Assembly (NCBI RefSeq): GCF_944381005.1
Contig: NZ_CALWJM010000001.1
Coordinates: 62,001 to 126,000, forward strand
Reading direction: 5' to 3'
Length of the DNA stretch: 64,000 bases
From: an uncultured Butyricicoccus sp.
Lineage (GTDB): Bacteria > Bacillota > Clostridia > Oscillospirales > Butyricicoccaceae
Shown here: one piece after another, positions 51,203 to 58,759 of the stretch
Layout of the letters: every line of letters starts with the position of its first letter
Numbering within the stretch: position 1 is the first letter of the stretch
The notes under the pieces: model-generated
The model's database searches: none
The model's input: only the letters and a program-made list of their open reading frames with translations
Told to the model about the DNA's origin: nothing
Made by a program: the position numbers and the translations under genes

Positions 51203-51766
51203 ATGATTTCTGCAGGTGAATTCAGAAACGGTGTAACGTTTGAAATGGACGGCCAGGTTCTTCAGGTCGTTGAATTTCAGCATGTAAAGCCGGGTAAGGG
51301 TGCTGCTTTCGTTCGCGTGAAGATGAAGAACGTCATCACCGGTGCAGTAACCGAGCGCAGCTTCAACCCGACCGATAAGTATGAGCCCGCTTACGTTGAG
51401 CGCAAGGAAATGCAGTATTTGTATGCAGACGGTGACCTGTACTACTTCATGGATACCGAAACTTACGACCAGCTCCCCATCAATAAATCCACGCTGGGCG
51501 ATGATTTCCGCTTCGTAAAAGAGAACACCAATGTAAAGGTTCTCTCTTACAAGGGCAGCGTTTTTGCAGTTGAGCCGCCGCTCTTTGTTGAACTGGAAAT
51601 CACCGAGACCGACCCCGGCTTCAAGGGCAACACCGCTACCAACACCCTCAAGCCCGCTATCGTAGAGACTGGCGCTTCGGTTCAGGTTCCGCTGTTCATC
51701 GAAATCGGCGACCGTATCAAAATTGATACCCGTACCGGTGAGTATCTGGAACGCGCAAAGGGTTAA
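51203..51766 (+). CDS. efp: translation elongation factor P
   Basis: 187-residue EF-P, which frees ribosomes stalled at polyproline stretches. It has three beta-barrel domains: [43 protein letters not shown] at the start with the conserved lysine loop KPGKG (near residue 30), and [25 protein letters not shown] at the end. GGGAGG at 51187-51192 selects the ATG at 51203. The CD1247-type gene follows after 41 bases, probably co-transcribed. Confidence 0.96.
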   Translation: MISAGEFRNGVTFEMDGQVLQVVEFQHVKPGKGAAFVRVKMKNVITGAVTERSFNPTDKYEPAYVERKEMQYLYADGDLYYFMDTETYDQLPINKSTLGDDFRFVKENTNVKVLSYKGSVFAVEPPLFVELEITETDPGFKGNTATNTLKPAIVETGASVQVPLFIEIGDRIKIDTRTGEYLERAKG

Positions 51767-51807
51767 TCGAAATTTTGTCTGCATTTCTTCGTGGAGGAGG
51801 ATGTACT

Positions 51808-52221
51808 ATGACGGTTACAGAACGAGTATCCTATCTGAAAGGTCTGTTTGAAGGTCTTGAAATTGATACCGGAAAAAAAGAAGGCAAACTCTTAAGCGGT
51901 ATGTTAGCCGCGTTGGATGACCTCGCTCAGGCTGTGACCGACCTCAAGCAGCAAAATGAAGAACTTCTGGAAGAGTTGGACGATGTATATGAAGAATTGT
52001 CTGCAATTACCGAAGATTTTCTGCTTGATGATGCCGATGCAGACCAGGAAGAATTAGCACCCACCCCGGAAGAAGACCTTTATCAGGTCGTTTGCCCTAC
52101 ATGTGGCGAAGTTATTTATCTGGACCAAGACACGCTAAGCAACGGCTCTATTGTTTGCAGCGCTTGTGGCGAAGAATTAGAATTCGATTTGTCTGGTTTG
52201 GAAAACGATGATGAAACCTAA
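51808..52221 (+). CDS. CD1247 N-terminal domain protein
   Basis: 137-residue protein: an N-terminal helical region (about 1-70, coiled-coil-like ALDDLAQAVTDLKQQNEELLEELDDVYEEL), an acidic linker, then a zinc-ribbon-like end with two CxxC pairs (CPTCGEVIYL and CSACGEELEF). This is the clostridial CD1247 family, of unknown role. GGAGGAGG at 51793-51800 selects the ATG at 51808. It is co-oriented with efp and ends before a terminator. Confidence 0.75.
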   Translation: MTVTERVSYLKGLFEGLEIDTGKKEGKLLSGMLAALDDLAQAVTDLKQQNEELLEELDDVYEELSAITEDFLLDDADADQEELAPTPEEDLYQVVCPTCGEVIYLDQDTLSNGSIVCSACGEELEFDLSGLENDDET

Positions 52222-52236
52222 TATAGAATTCACATC

Positions 52237-52270
52237 AAAGAGGAAGCAACCAATTGCTTCCTCTTCTTTG
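52237..52270 (+). terminator. intrinsic terminator after the CD1247 gene
   Basis: AGAGGAAGCAA - CCAA - TTGCTTCCTCT followed by TCTTTG. Confidence 0.8.
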
Positions 52271-52314
52271 TTCCCGTTTGTCGAATTATGTCAAACCTCA
52301 TCGAACGAAATTAT

Positions 52315-52343
52315 TTGCTGTCTAAATCACTCCATGATATAAT
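52315..52343 (+). promoter_or_regulatory. sigma-A promoter of a short transcript before dut
   Basis: TTGCTG (52315-52320), a 17-base gap, TATAAT (52338-52343). Two hairpins follow within 120 bases and no gene starts between them. Confidence 0.6.
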
Positions 52344-52349
52344 AAGGAT

Positions 52350-52470
52350 GTTACAAAAGATAGGAGTTTTTCCAAGATTTCTCCTATTTTTTGCGTATGC
52401 GCAGATATGCAATCTGCAATTTGGGTAAAGGCACCCCCGACGGTATTTTGCTGTCGGGGGTGTCCTTTTG
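52350..52470 (+). ncRNA. candidate small structured RNA or double-terminator leader
   Basis: The 306-base stretch between the CD1247 and dut genes holds no coding region. From a promoter ending at 52343 three hairpins can form. The first is ATAGGAG/CTCCTAT (52360-52387), ending in six T. The second is GCAGAT - ATGCA - ATCTGC (52401-52417). The third is a GC-rich stem, GGCACCCCCGAC/GTCGGGGGTGTCC (52430-52464), followed by TTTTG. The result would be an RNA of about 40 or 120 bases. I match it to no known RNA family. It may instead be a regulated leader of dut. Confidence 0.4.
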
Positions 52471-52496
52471 TATGTATTTTTGTGATATAATATACT
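52468..52496 (+). promoter_or_regulatory. sigma-A promoter of dut
   Basis: TTGTAT (52468-52473), a 17-base gap, TATACT (52491-52496), right after the second terminator-like hairpin and 32 bases before dut. Confidence 0.5.
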
Positions 52497-52528
52497 ATAA
52501 GATAATTGCTCAACAGGAGTGCATAGTA

Positions 52529-52960
52529 TTGGAAATCAAAATCAAATATCTGACCGATGCCATTGAACCATTACGGTATATTGACGGCAAATCCGACTGG
52601 ATTGACCTGCGGGCGGCACAGACAGTTGTGCTCAAAGCCGGAGAATTTCGCCTTATTCCGCTCGGTGTCGCCATGGAACTGCCCGCAGGATATGAAGCAC
52701 ATATTGTGCCACGCAGTTCTACTTTCCAAAATTTTGGTATCATTCAAACCAACAGTATGGGCATTGTAGATGAAACTTACTGCGGCGATGACGACCAATG
52801 GTTTTTCCCGGCTTATGCGCTGCGGGATACCGTGATTGAAGTAGGCGACCGCATTTGCCAATTTCGCATCATGGCACATCAGCCTCAACTCACATTCTGT
52901 CAGACTGCACATCTTTCTCACATCAATCGCGGTGGTCACGGCAGTACGGGAAAAGCCTGA
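52529..52960 (+). CDS. dut: dUTP diphosphatase
   Basis: 143-residue trimeric dUTPase that keeps uracil out of DNA and makes dUMP. Motifs in order: [41 protein letters not shown] (motifs 1-2), [24 protein letters not shown] (motif 3, uracil pocket and catalytic Asp), GDRICQFRI (motif 4) and a C-terminal GGHGSTGK arm (motif 5). The start is the TTG at 52529, 9 bases after CAGGAG. It looks cellular rather than viral in its context. Confidence 0.9.
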   Translation: MEIKIKYLTDAIEPLRYIDGKSDWIDLRAAQTVVLKAGEFRLIPLGVAMELPAGYEAHIVPRSSTFQNFGIIQTNSMGIVDETYCGDDDQWFFPAYALRDTVIEVGDRICQFRIMAHQPQLTFCQTAHLSHINRGGHGSTGKA

Positions 52961-52993
52961 TATCAAAGAGACTGTCGCTACGATTTGGCTTTG

Positions 52994-53022
52994 TCACACT
53001 TTTACGCTTTCGTGCTTATACT
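52994..53022 (+). promoter_or_regulatory. sigma-E-like promoter of the spoVM unit
   Basis: TCACACT (52994-53000), a 14-base gap, CTTATACT (53015-53022): 5 of 7 and 6 of 8 to the sigma-E pattern. No sigma-A -35 box is present 17 bases ahead of TATACT. spoVM is sigma-E controlled in B. subtilis. Confidence 0.4.
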
Positions 53023-53048
53023 GAAGCATGAGGGGAGTGTGATGCACC

Positions 53049-53195
53049 ATGGTCTGTCGCCGCTATTTATTCGGAATGTTCTGCTTTGGGCTGGGCGTCG
53101 GTTTGATATTCGGCAGGCTCATTCCCACTACGTTTTTTGTTCTGCTGTGCGGCGCTGGTCTGATTGCTCTCGGTGTCATACTGCTCGCACGTTAA
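53049..53195 (+). CDS. 48-residue two-helix membrane protein
   Basis: Tiny protein starting MVCRRYLFGM, with two hydrophobic helices (about residues 7-23 and 29-45) joined by a short GRLIPTT turn and ending in AR. GGGGAG at about 53033-53038 precedes the ATG. It lies 13 bases ahead of spoVM and shares its promoter and terminator, so the two are one unit. I do not recognise a named family; small hydrophobic proteins like this are common in spore formers. It could help SpoVM or SpoIVA at the forespore membrane, which is inference from position only. Confidence 0.6.
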   Translation: MVCRRYLFGMFCFGLGVGLIFGRLIPTTFFVLLCGAGLIALGVILLAR

Positions 53196-53208
53196 GGAGG
53201 GAACTTCA

Positions 53209-53292
53209 ATGAAAGTTGTGATTTGGAAAAGTCCACGATATTTATGTGGTATGCTGCGCAGAATGTTTGGCATCAAAAAAGATGAGGACTAA
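53209..53292 (+). CDS. spoVM: stage V sporulation protein M (SpoVM)
   Basis: 27-residue peptide, easily missed because of its size. It aligns without gaps with the 26-residue B. subtilis SpoVM. Shared positions are M1, K2, K7, P9, basic 10, aromatic 11, L12, G14, R17, M19 and G21; P9 is the helix-breaking residue needed for curvature sensing. SpoVM is an amphipathic helix that marks the convex forespore membrane and tethers SpoIVA. AAGGAGG at 53194-53200 stands 8 bases before the ATG. The strong terminator right after the stop and the nearby sipL-like and spoIVA genes agree with the call. Confidence 0.85.
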   Translation: MKVVIWKSPRYLCGMLRRMFGIKKDED

Positions 53293-53322
53293 AAAAACAG
53301 GGGCAACCGCCCCTGTTTTTTT
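53291..53322 (+). terminator. intrinsic terminator after spoVM
   Basis: AAAAAAACAGGGGC - AACC - GCCCCTGTTTTTTT: 14 base pairs with seven T; it begins within the spoVM stop codon. Confidence 0.9.
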
Positions 53323-53335
53323 CATCTTGCAATCT

Positions 53336-53363
53336 TCATATCCTCGACCGCCCCGCATATACA
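53336..53363 (+). promoter_or_regulatory. sigma-E-like promoter of the sipL-spoIVA unit
   Basis: TCATATC (53336-53342), a 13-base gap, CATATACA (53356-53363): 6 of 7 and 6 of 8 to the sigma-E pattern, the gap one base short. No sigma-A promoter is seen. Confidence 0.4.
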
Positions 53364-53397
53364 TAAAAACAGAAGCGGTAAAAAGGAGGAAATCAAT

Positions 53398-54894
53398 ATG
53401 GAACTCATCCGCACCGACCTGCAATACTATGAGCCAACCCACACGCTGAAAACAACTTTTACCGAAAGCACCGATTCTATTGTACCGGATATTGAACCGG
53501 ATATCGGCCGCATTTTATGTGCTTATGCTTCGGTAACCGCAAAGGACGAGCTGCCGCAGAATGACCGCATTCTGCTTTCCGGAATTGTCAACGCTGTTGT
53601 TCTCTACCGTCCCGACGGGCAGGACGTCATTCGATTCCTGCAAATCCCGCTCAGCTTTGCTCACATTGAAGAAACCCCCGGTATTCTGTCAGACAGCCCA
53701 TGTTTTGTACGCTGTCAGGTCGGGCAGGTGACCGCAAAAGCCGTCAATTCGCGCAAGGTGAACGTAACTGCCACGCTATCTCTTGAAATAGAGTTATATG
53801 CCGCCAGCGGCACCGAATTGACCGAAGAAATCGACCCACAAGGCGAAGCATTGGAATTGCTGTATGGCAAGCAAACACTTCCTATGTTGCATCAGGTGCT
53901 TGTACGGGAGTATACCATTTTGGATGATGTAGAACTGCCCGGTGCACAAGGCTTGCAACTGGTCTGTGCACAGGGGACTTTACATCCGGTATCCTGCCAG
54001 CCCAATACCGACCAAGTGACCTTATCAGGCGAGGCACTCTTGTCTCTTATCCTGATGGATGATACAGGCGCTTTACAGCCTATGACCCAAACAATTCCCT
54101 ACACCCAAGTGCTGGACGCTCCCGGAATCGCTTCTGCATTGCCCGCATGTGCACGGCTTGCCATGCGTAATCTGGACTGTATGCTTCGGGAAGATGGCGT
54201 ATTGTCGGTCGGCATTGGTGTGCGTTCGCTGATTTTACAGCAGGCTGAACACACCATTCAGACCATTGAAGACCTTTATCATTTGCACCGTGAACTGTGC
54301 TACGATACCCGTGAGGTGGATTTATACACCTACCAATCAGACAGTCCGTTCCAGTTGGAATCGGTCGCGCAAATGCCAGTCGGTCATCCGGCAACCGAGA
54401 TTTTAACGGCAGAGGGTATTTGCACCTCACTTGAAACGCAGGACAGCACTTTGGAAGCCCGTATACAGGCTTCCGTGCTTTACCGCGACCCCGCTGGCAC
54501 GATTCGTGCTGAACATCAAGCGTTGACCGTTCCGCTCCCAGCTTCTGCCTTCCCAGACAGTACACAACCGCAAGATGTATCGGTTCGGATTGCAGCTTCT
54601 CCGGGCGGGGAAAATAATTTGCAGCTTCGCACTACAATCAGCGGCAATTTGGTCAAACAAAAGCGTATTCCTGTGCGTGACATTACAGCTTTGTCGGCTG
54701 ATACACCTCGACCTCCCGTAGAACAACCCGACACCACGCTTATTTTGCGGTACATCCACGCTTCCATGCCGCTTTGGGAAATCGCCAAACAATATGCCTC
54801 GACCATGCAAGCCATTCGGCAGGTCAACAGCCTACCAGAGCAAACAGACACTGTTTCGGATACCATGCTGCTTATCCCAATCTATGCGCAGTAA
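53398..54894 (+). CDS. sipL: SPOCS (DUF3794) and LysM protein, SipL-like
   Basis: 498-residue protein with repeated DUF3794/SPOCS modules over most of its length (strands such as VLYRPDGQDVIRFLQIPLSFAH, VNVTATLSLEIELYA and GVRSLIL) and a C-terminal LysM motif (about 450-495, SMPLWEIAKQYASTMQAIRQVN). That is the build of Clostridioides difficile SipL, which binds SpoIVA through LysM and is needed for coat encasement. Its direct lead into spoIVA supports the assignment. AAAAAGGAGG precedes the ATG. SpoVID plays the similar role in Bacillus. Confidence 0.8.
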   Translation: MELIRTDLQYYEPTHTLKTTFTESTDSIVPDIEPDIGRILCAYASVTAKDELPQNDRILLSGIVNAVVLYRPDGQDVIRFLQIPLSFAHIEETPGILSDSPCFVRCQVGQVTAKAVNSRKVNVTATLSLEIELYAASGTELTEEIDPQGEALELLYGKQTLPMLHQVLVREYTILDDVELPGAQGLQLVCAQGTLHPVSCQPNTDQVTLSGEALLSLILMDDTGALQPMTQTIPYTQVLDAPGIASALPACARLAMRNLDCMLREDGVLSVGIGVRSLILQQAEHTIQTIEDLYHLHRELCYDTREVDLYTYQSDSPFQLESVAQMPVGHPATEILTAEGICTSLETQDSTLEARIQASVLYRDPAGTIRAEHQALTVPLPASAFPDSTQPQDVSVRIAASPGGENNLQLRTTISGNLVKQKRIPVRDITALSADTPRPPVEQPDTTLILRYIHASMPLWEIAKQYASTMQAIRQVNSLPEQTDTVSDTMLLIPIYAQ

Positions 54895-54912
54895 CTGAGG
54901 AGGGAACCATTG

Positions 54913-56391
54913 ATGGAAAACAAGGGACTATATGAACAAATCGGCACGCGCACGGGTGGGGATATCTACATCGGCGTTGTCGGCCCAGTTCGCACAGGTA
55001 AATCAACCTTTATCAAGCGATTCATGGAAAACATGGTCATCCCGCAAATTGAAAATGTATATAAACGGGAACGTGCAAAAGATGAACTGCCGCAGTCAGG
55101 CTCAGGCAAGACCATCATGACGGCTGAACCCAAATTTGTACCCGAAGAAGCCGCTGAAATCACGCTTGCCCCCGGAAGCACCTGCCGCGTGCGGCTGGTA
55201 GACTGTGTCGGCTATTTGGTCGAAGGCGCTCTTGGCAGCATGGAAGATGATGCGCCGCGTATGGTATCAACGCCTTGGCGTGATACCCCGATTTCCATGG
55301 CAGAGGCTGCCGAAATTGGCACAAAAAAAGTCATTGAAGACCACTCAACCATTGGTTTGGTCATTACAACCGATGGCTCTTTCTCTGATTTGCCGCGCGA
55401 AAGCTATGAAGCCGTCGAAGGGCGCGTCATTCAAGAGTTGCAAGCCATTGGAAAGCCATTTCTGACCCTCATCAACACGACCGACCCATATGGTGATTCG
55501 GCTCAAGCTGTACGCGAACACTTACAGGAAACATATGGTGTTGCAGCGCTCCCTGTTAACTGCCTAACGCTGGACGAACAGAATATGCGCACCATTTTAA
55601 CCGAAGTGTTGTATGAATTTCCCATTCAACAAATTGCGGTCGCACTTCCACGCTTCGTCAGTATTCTCAATGCCAACCATCCAGTTCAGACCAGCGTATA
55701 CGACAGTCTTCGGCAAAATGGTTGTGCCGCTCAAAAAATGCGCGATTTGGAATCTATGGCGCAGCACCTATGCGAGAATGAATGGGTGTCTGATGCGCGC
55801 GTTGCCAGTATGGATTTGGGCACAGGTAAAGCACGGTTGGCCGTCGATATTCCCAACACGGTCTTTTATCAGATTGTGACCGAACAAACTGGTATTCAAA
55901 TGAAGGATGAAGCCGACTTGATTCCCGTTCTCACCAAGCTTTCAGCCACAGCAAAGGAATATGCACGCATTTCCGGCGCATTAGAGCAGGCACAGGCAAC
56001 CGGCTACGGCGTTGTCATGCCCAAGTTGGAAGACCTGTCTCTTGCACCACCCGAAATCATTAAGCAGGGGGGACGCTATGGTGTAAAGCTTTGTGCCTCT
56101 GCAGCTTCCATCCATTTGATGAAAGCCGAAATCAAAGCTTCTATTACCCCTATCGTTGGCACCGAAAAACAATCGGAAGAACTGCTCAATTATTTGCTTG
56201 GCGAGTTCGACGGCGCACCAGAGAAAATCTGGGAAACCAATATTTTCGGGAAACCGCTTTCCGAATTGGTGGGTGAAGAATTGTCGGGTAAGCTGTCTCG
56301 TATGCCGGAAGATGCTCGTGATAAATTTAGAGAAACGCTGGAACGTATCATCAACGAAAGCACGGGCGGCTTGATTTGTATTCTGCTTTAA
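54913..56391 (+). CDS. spoIVA: stage IV sporulation protein A (coat ATPase)
   Basis: 492-residue SpoIVA, exactly the length of the B. subtilis protein. It is a TRAFAC-type ATPase that polymerises on the forespore as the coat basement. Motifs: RTGGDIYIGVVGPVRTGKST (Walker A, residues 24-32), DELPQSGSGKTIMTAEPKFVPEEA, RLVDCVGYLVEGA (switch region), and a C-terminal GTEKQSEELLNYLLGEF and LERIINESTGGLICILL. GAGGAGGG and an 8-base gap favour the ATG at 54913 over a TTG at 54910. Confidence 0.96.
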   Translation: MENKGLYEQIGTRTGGDIYIGVVGPVRTGKSTFIKRFMENMVIPQIENVYKRERAKDELPQSGSGKTIMTAEPKFVPEEAAEITLAPGSTCRVRLVDCVGYLVEGALGSMEDDAPRMVSTPWRDTPISMAEAAEIGTKKVIEDHSTIGLVITTDGSFSDLPRESYEAVEGRVIQELQAIGKPFLTLINTTDPYGDSAQAVREHLQETYGVAALPVNCLTLDEQNMRTILTEVLYEFPIQQIAVALPRFVSILNANHPVQTSVYDSLRQNGCAAQKMRDLESMAQHLCENEWVSDARVASMDLGTGKARLAVDIPNTVFYQIVTEQTGIQMKDEADLIPVLTKLSATAKEYARISGALEQAQATGYGVVMPKLEDLSLAPPEIIKQGGRYGVKLCASAASIHLMKAEIKASITPIVGTEKQSEELLNYLLGEFDGAPEKIWETNIFGKPLSELVGEELSGKLSRMPEDARDKFRETLERIINESTGGLICILL

Positions 56392-56538
56392 CTTCGTCTG
56401 GTATAAACCTTTACATTTAAAGTGCGAGATTTTCTCTAAATTCAAGTATTTTGCATATTACCAAGGAAATAAATTGCACTATTAAGCCAAGTTTATCTCG
56501 TAATGCCTATTCGCTTTACAGTTATATTTATAGTTTTC

Positions 56539-56576
56539 TCAAGTGTAAAGTTATAATCTTTACACTTGATTTTTTT
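56539..56576 (+). terminator. intrinsic terminator downstream of spoIVA
   Basis: TCAAGTGTAAAG - TTATAAT - CTTTACACTTGA is a perfect 12-base-pair stem followed by seven T. It sits in a 236-base AT-rich gap that otherwise shows no gene. Confidence 0.85.
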
Positions 56577-56627
56577 ATTTTTTGGCAGTATGCTGAATAT
56601 ATTATCACCAAAGGAGTTTTCTTCGCT

Positions 56628-57125
56628 ATGCAGAAACAGGTTTTTATCATCAATGGTGCCGGAGGAGTTGGGAAGGATACTATCTGTTCTTGTGCTGCTC
56701 AATATTTTCGCGTGCGCAATATTTCCTCTATTACACCTATCCTTGAAGTGGCAAAAGCAGGGGGGTGGGATGGCGAAAAAACACTTGCCGCCCGTCGGTT
56801 GCTTTCTCGTCTAAAAGAAGTGTTTACCGAATACAATGACTTGTCATTTCAATATTGTATCAAGCAATATCAAGCGTTTGAGCAGAGTGCTGATGAGATT
56901 CTTTTCTTACATGTCCGTGAACCGAAAGAAATCCATCGGCTCAAACAGTATATTGGTTCCTCTTGCCGTACCTTACTCATTCGCCGCCCAGATGTATCTT
57001 CTCAGCATTACGGAAATCATTCTGATGATGATGTAGAGTCCTATGCTTACGACCTCTATTTTGACAACCTTCCACCATTAGAAACGCTCCCAGAACGAGT
57101 TAAAAAATTTTTTGAGAAAATTTGA
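56628..57125 (+). CDS. P-loop kinase, dNMP-kinase-like
   Basis: 165-residue P-loop protein beginning QKQVFIINGAGGVGKDT (Walker A near residues 10-18). The KDT ending and short length are like deoxynucleoside monophosphate kinases and adenylate-kinase-type enzymes. Later features are a WDGEKTLAARRLLSRLKEVF segment and a C-terminal DLYFDNLPPLETLPERV. No substrate can be named. AAAGGAG at 56610-56616 sets the ATG. It is flanked by AT-rich gaps and a tRNA. Confidence 0.65.
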   Translation: MQKQVFIINGAGGVGKDTICSCAAQYFRVRNISSITPILEVAKAGGWDGEKTLAARRLLSRLKEVFTEYNDLSFQYCIKQYQAFEQSADEILFLHVREPKEIHRLKQYIGSSCRTLLIRRPDVSSQHYGNHSDDDVESYAYDLYFDNLPPLETLPERVKKFFEKI

Positions 57126-57134
57126 GAATTCAGG

Positions 57135-57163
57135 TTGACATTTGTTGCTCCTCATGGTATTAT
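57135..57163 (+). promoter_or_regulatory. sigma-A promoter of tRNA-Pro
   Basis: TTGACA (57135-57140), a 17-base gap, TATTAT (57158-57163), 36 bases before the tRNA. Confidence 0.8.
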
Positions 57164-57199
57164 ATACAAGCTGAGTTCAGCAAAACAACAGAATGGTAT

Positions 57200-57275
57200 C
57201 CGGGTGTAGCGCAGCTGGTAGCGTGCTTGACTGGGGGTCAAGAGGCCGCAGGTTCAAGTCCTGTCACTCGGACCA
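57200..57275 (+). tRNA. tRNA-Pro (anticodon GGG)
   Basis: 76 bases fold as a cloverleaf. Acceptor CCGGGTG pairs with CACTCGG (one G-T). The D arm contains AGCTGGTAG. The anticodon arm CTTGA - CTGGGGG - TCAAG gives anticodon GGG at positions 34-36, which reads proline codons. The T arm is GCAGG - TTCAAGT - CCTGT. CCA is encoded. It has its own promoter and terminator, so it is a single-gene unit. Confidence 0.92.
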
Positions 57276-57276
57276 A

Positions 57277-57311
57277 AAAAGAAGTACCTAGAAATAGGTA
57301 CTTCTTTTTTT
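57277..57311 (+). terminator. intrinsic terminator after tRNA-Pro
   Basis: AGAAGTACCTA - GAAA - TAGGTACTTCT, 11 base pairs, then six or more T. Confidence 0.9.
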
Positions 57312-57358
57312 ATTTTACTAATAAATCTCTACTATTTTTATCCATTTATCCAATTCTC

Positions 57359-57387
57359 TTGTATATTTCCTGTTTCAATGCTACAAT
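57359..57387 (+). promoter_or_regulatory. sigma-A promoter of the cysteine desulfidase unit
   Basis: TTGTAT (57359-57364), a 17-base gap, TACAAT (57382-57387), 54 bases before the ATG. The -10 box lies in the loop of an inverted repeat. Confidence 0.55.
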
Positions 57388-57395
57388 GAAACAGG
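57369..57395. promoter_or_regulatory. inverted repeat across the desulfidase promoter
   Basis: CCTGTTTCA - ATGCTACAA - TGAAACAGG: perfect 9-base arms covering spacer, -10 box and start point. Placed as an operator would be; it could also form a weak terminator (ATTTTT follows). Confidence 0.5.
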
Positions 57396-57441
57396 ATTTT
57401 TCCCAACCCCAAAAATCTATATTTTGAAAGGAGGAGACATT

Positions 57442-58725
57442 ATGCAGAAAACAGATGTGCGCTATCAAAATTATATTCAAATTCTGAAAGAAGAACTTGT
57501 ACCAGCGATGGGATGCACAGAGCCGATTGCCATTGCATACGGCGCAGCAAAAGCTCGCGAAATCTTAGGGTGTCTGCCAGACACGGTTGAAGTGGAAGCC
57601 AGCGGCAATATCATTAAAAATGTGAAAAGTGTTGTTGTGCCAAACACCGACGGATTAAAAGGCATTGAGGCCGCCGCCGCTGCCGGTATCGTTGCCGGAC
57701 AGGCCGACAAAATTTTGGAAGTCATTTCGTCGGTCACCGATGTCGATAAAGCTGCCATCCGCACTTATTTGGATACCCATGAAATCCAAGTTCGTCCATC
57801 AGAGAGTGATATTATTTTTGATATCATCCTGACCTTGCGCGCAGGAACATCTTATGTAAAACTGCGTATCTCCAATTATCACACGAATATCGTTCATGCA
57901 GAAAAAAATGGCCGAGTGCTATTGGAAGCCGGCCACACCGCTGAACATATTCAAGCGTCTACTTTAACCGACCGAAGCTGTATGTCGATTGAAGGGATTT
58001 TGGATTTCGTGGAAACCATGGATATTGACGATGTACGAGAATTGATAGAGCGTCAGATTTCATACAATTCCAAAATTGCACAGGCCGGAATCGAAGAAAA
58101 TTGGGGGGCAAATGTCGGTTCTGTACTGCTGCATCACTATGGAAATGATGTAAAAATCCGCGCGCGTGCAATGGCGGCTGCCGGTTCTGATGCTCGAATG
58201 AGTGGTTGTGAACTGCCGGTTATTATCGTATCCGGAAGCGGAAATCAGGGCATTACCGCTTCGGTTCCGGTCATTGAATACGCAAAAGAACTCGGTGTGT
58301 CGCACGATAAAATGATACAAGCTGTCACACTTTCCGACCTCATTACCATTCACCTGAAAACAGGAATTGGTCGCTTGTCTGCTTACTGTGGTGCTGTCAG
58401 TGCTGGTTGTGCCGCTGGTGCTGCTATCGCTTGGCTGCAAGGCGGAAAATATGACGAGGTTGCACACACATTGGTCAATTCTCTTGCAACGGTATCTGGT
58501 GTCATCTGCGATGGTGCAAAGCCATCCTGTGCCGCAAAAATTGCCGCGGCCGTAGATGCTGGTATTCTGGGATATCAAATGTTCTGCGATGGGCAACAGT
58601 TCTATGGAGGCGATGGTATTGTGACCAAAGGGGTTGAAAACACCATTCGCAATATCGGTCGTCTGGGACATGATGGGATGCGGGAAACCGACAAGGAAAT
58701 CATTCGCATCATGACTGGCCATTAA
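57442..58725 (+). CDS. cyuA: L-cysteine desulfidase / serine dehydratase-like protein (UPF0597)
   Basis: 427-residue iron-sulfur enzyme of the UPF0597 (YhaM/CyuA) family. It should break L-cysteine into sulfide, ammonia and pyruvate. The cysteines that would hold a [4Fe-4S] cluster are in VPAMGCTEPIAIAY, SAYCGAVSAGCAAG and VICDGAKPSCAAKI; GNQGITASVPV is also typical. AAAGGAGGAG at 57427-57436 sets the ATG at 57442. The transporter gene 34 bases downstream may bring in the substrate. Confidence 0.85.
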   Translation: MQKTDVRYQNYIQILKEELVPAMGCTEPIAIAYGAAKAREILGCLPDTVEVEASGNIIKNVKSVVVPNTDGLKGIEAAAAAGIVAGQADKILEVISSVTDVDKAAIRTYLDTHEIQVRPSESDIIFDIILTLRAGTSYVKLRISNYHTNIVHAEKNGRVLLEAGHTAEHIQASTLTDRSCMSIEGILDFVETMDIDDVRELIERQISYNSKIAQAGIEENWGANVGSVLLHHYGNDVKIRARAMAAAGSDARMSGCELPVIIVSGSGNQGITASVPVIEYAKELGVSHDKMIQAVTLSDLITIHLKTGIGRLSAYCGAVSAGCAAGAAIAWLQGGKYDEVAHTLVNSLATVSGVICDGAKPSCAAKIAAAVDAGILGYQMFCDGQQFYGGDGIVTKGVENTIRNIGRLGHDGMRETDKEIIRIMTGH

Positions 58726-58759
58726 GCATTTCATGTGGTAAAAGAAGGGGTGTAATGAA

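Noticed and set aside
57200..57311. tRNA-Pro as an attachment site of a mobile element
   Set aside because: No integrase, no repeat of the tRNA end and no phage genes nearby in the window.
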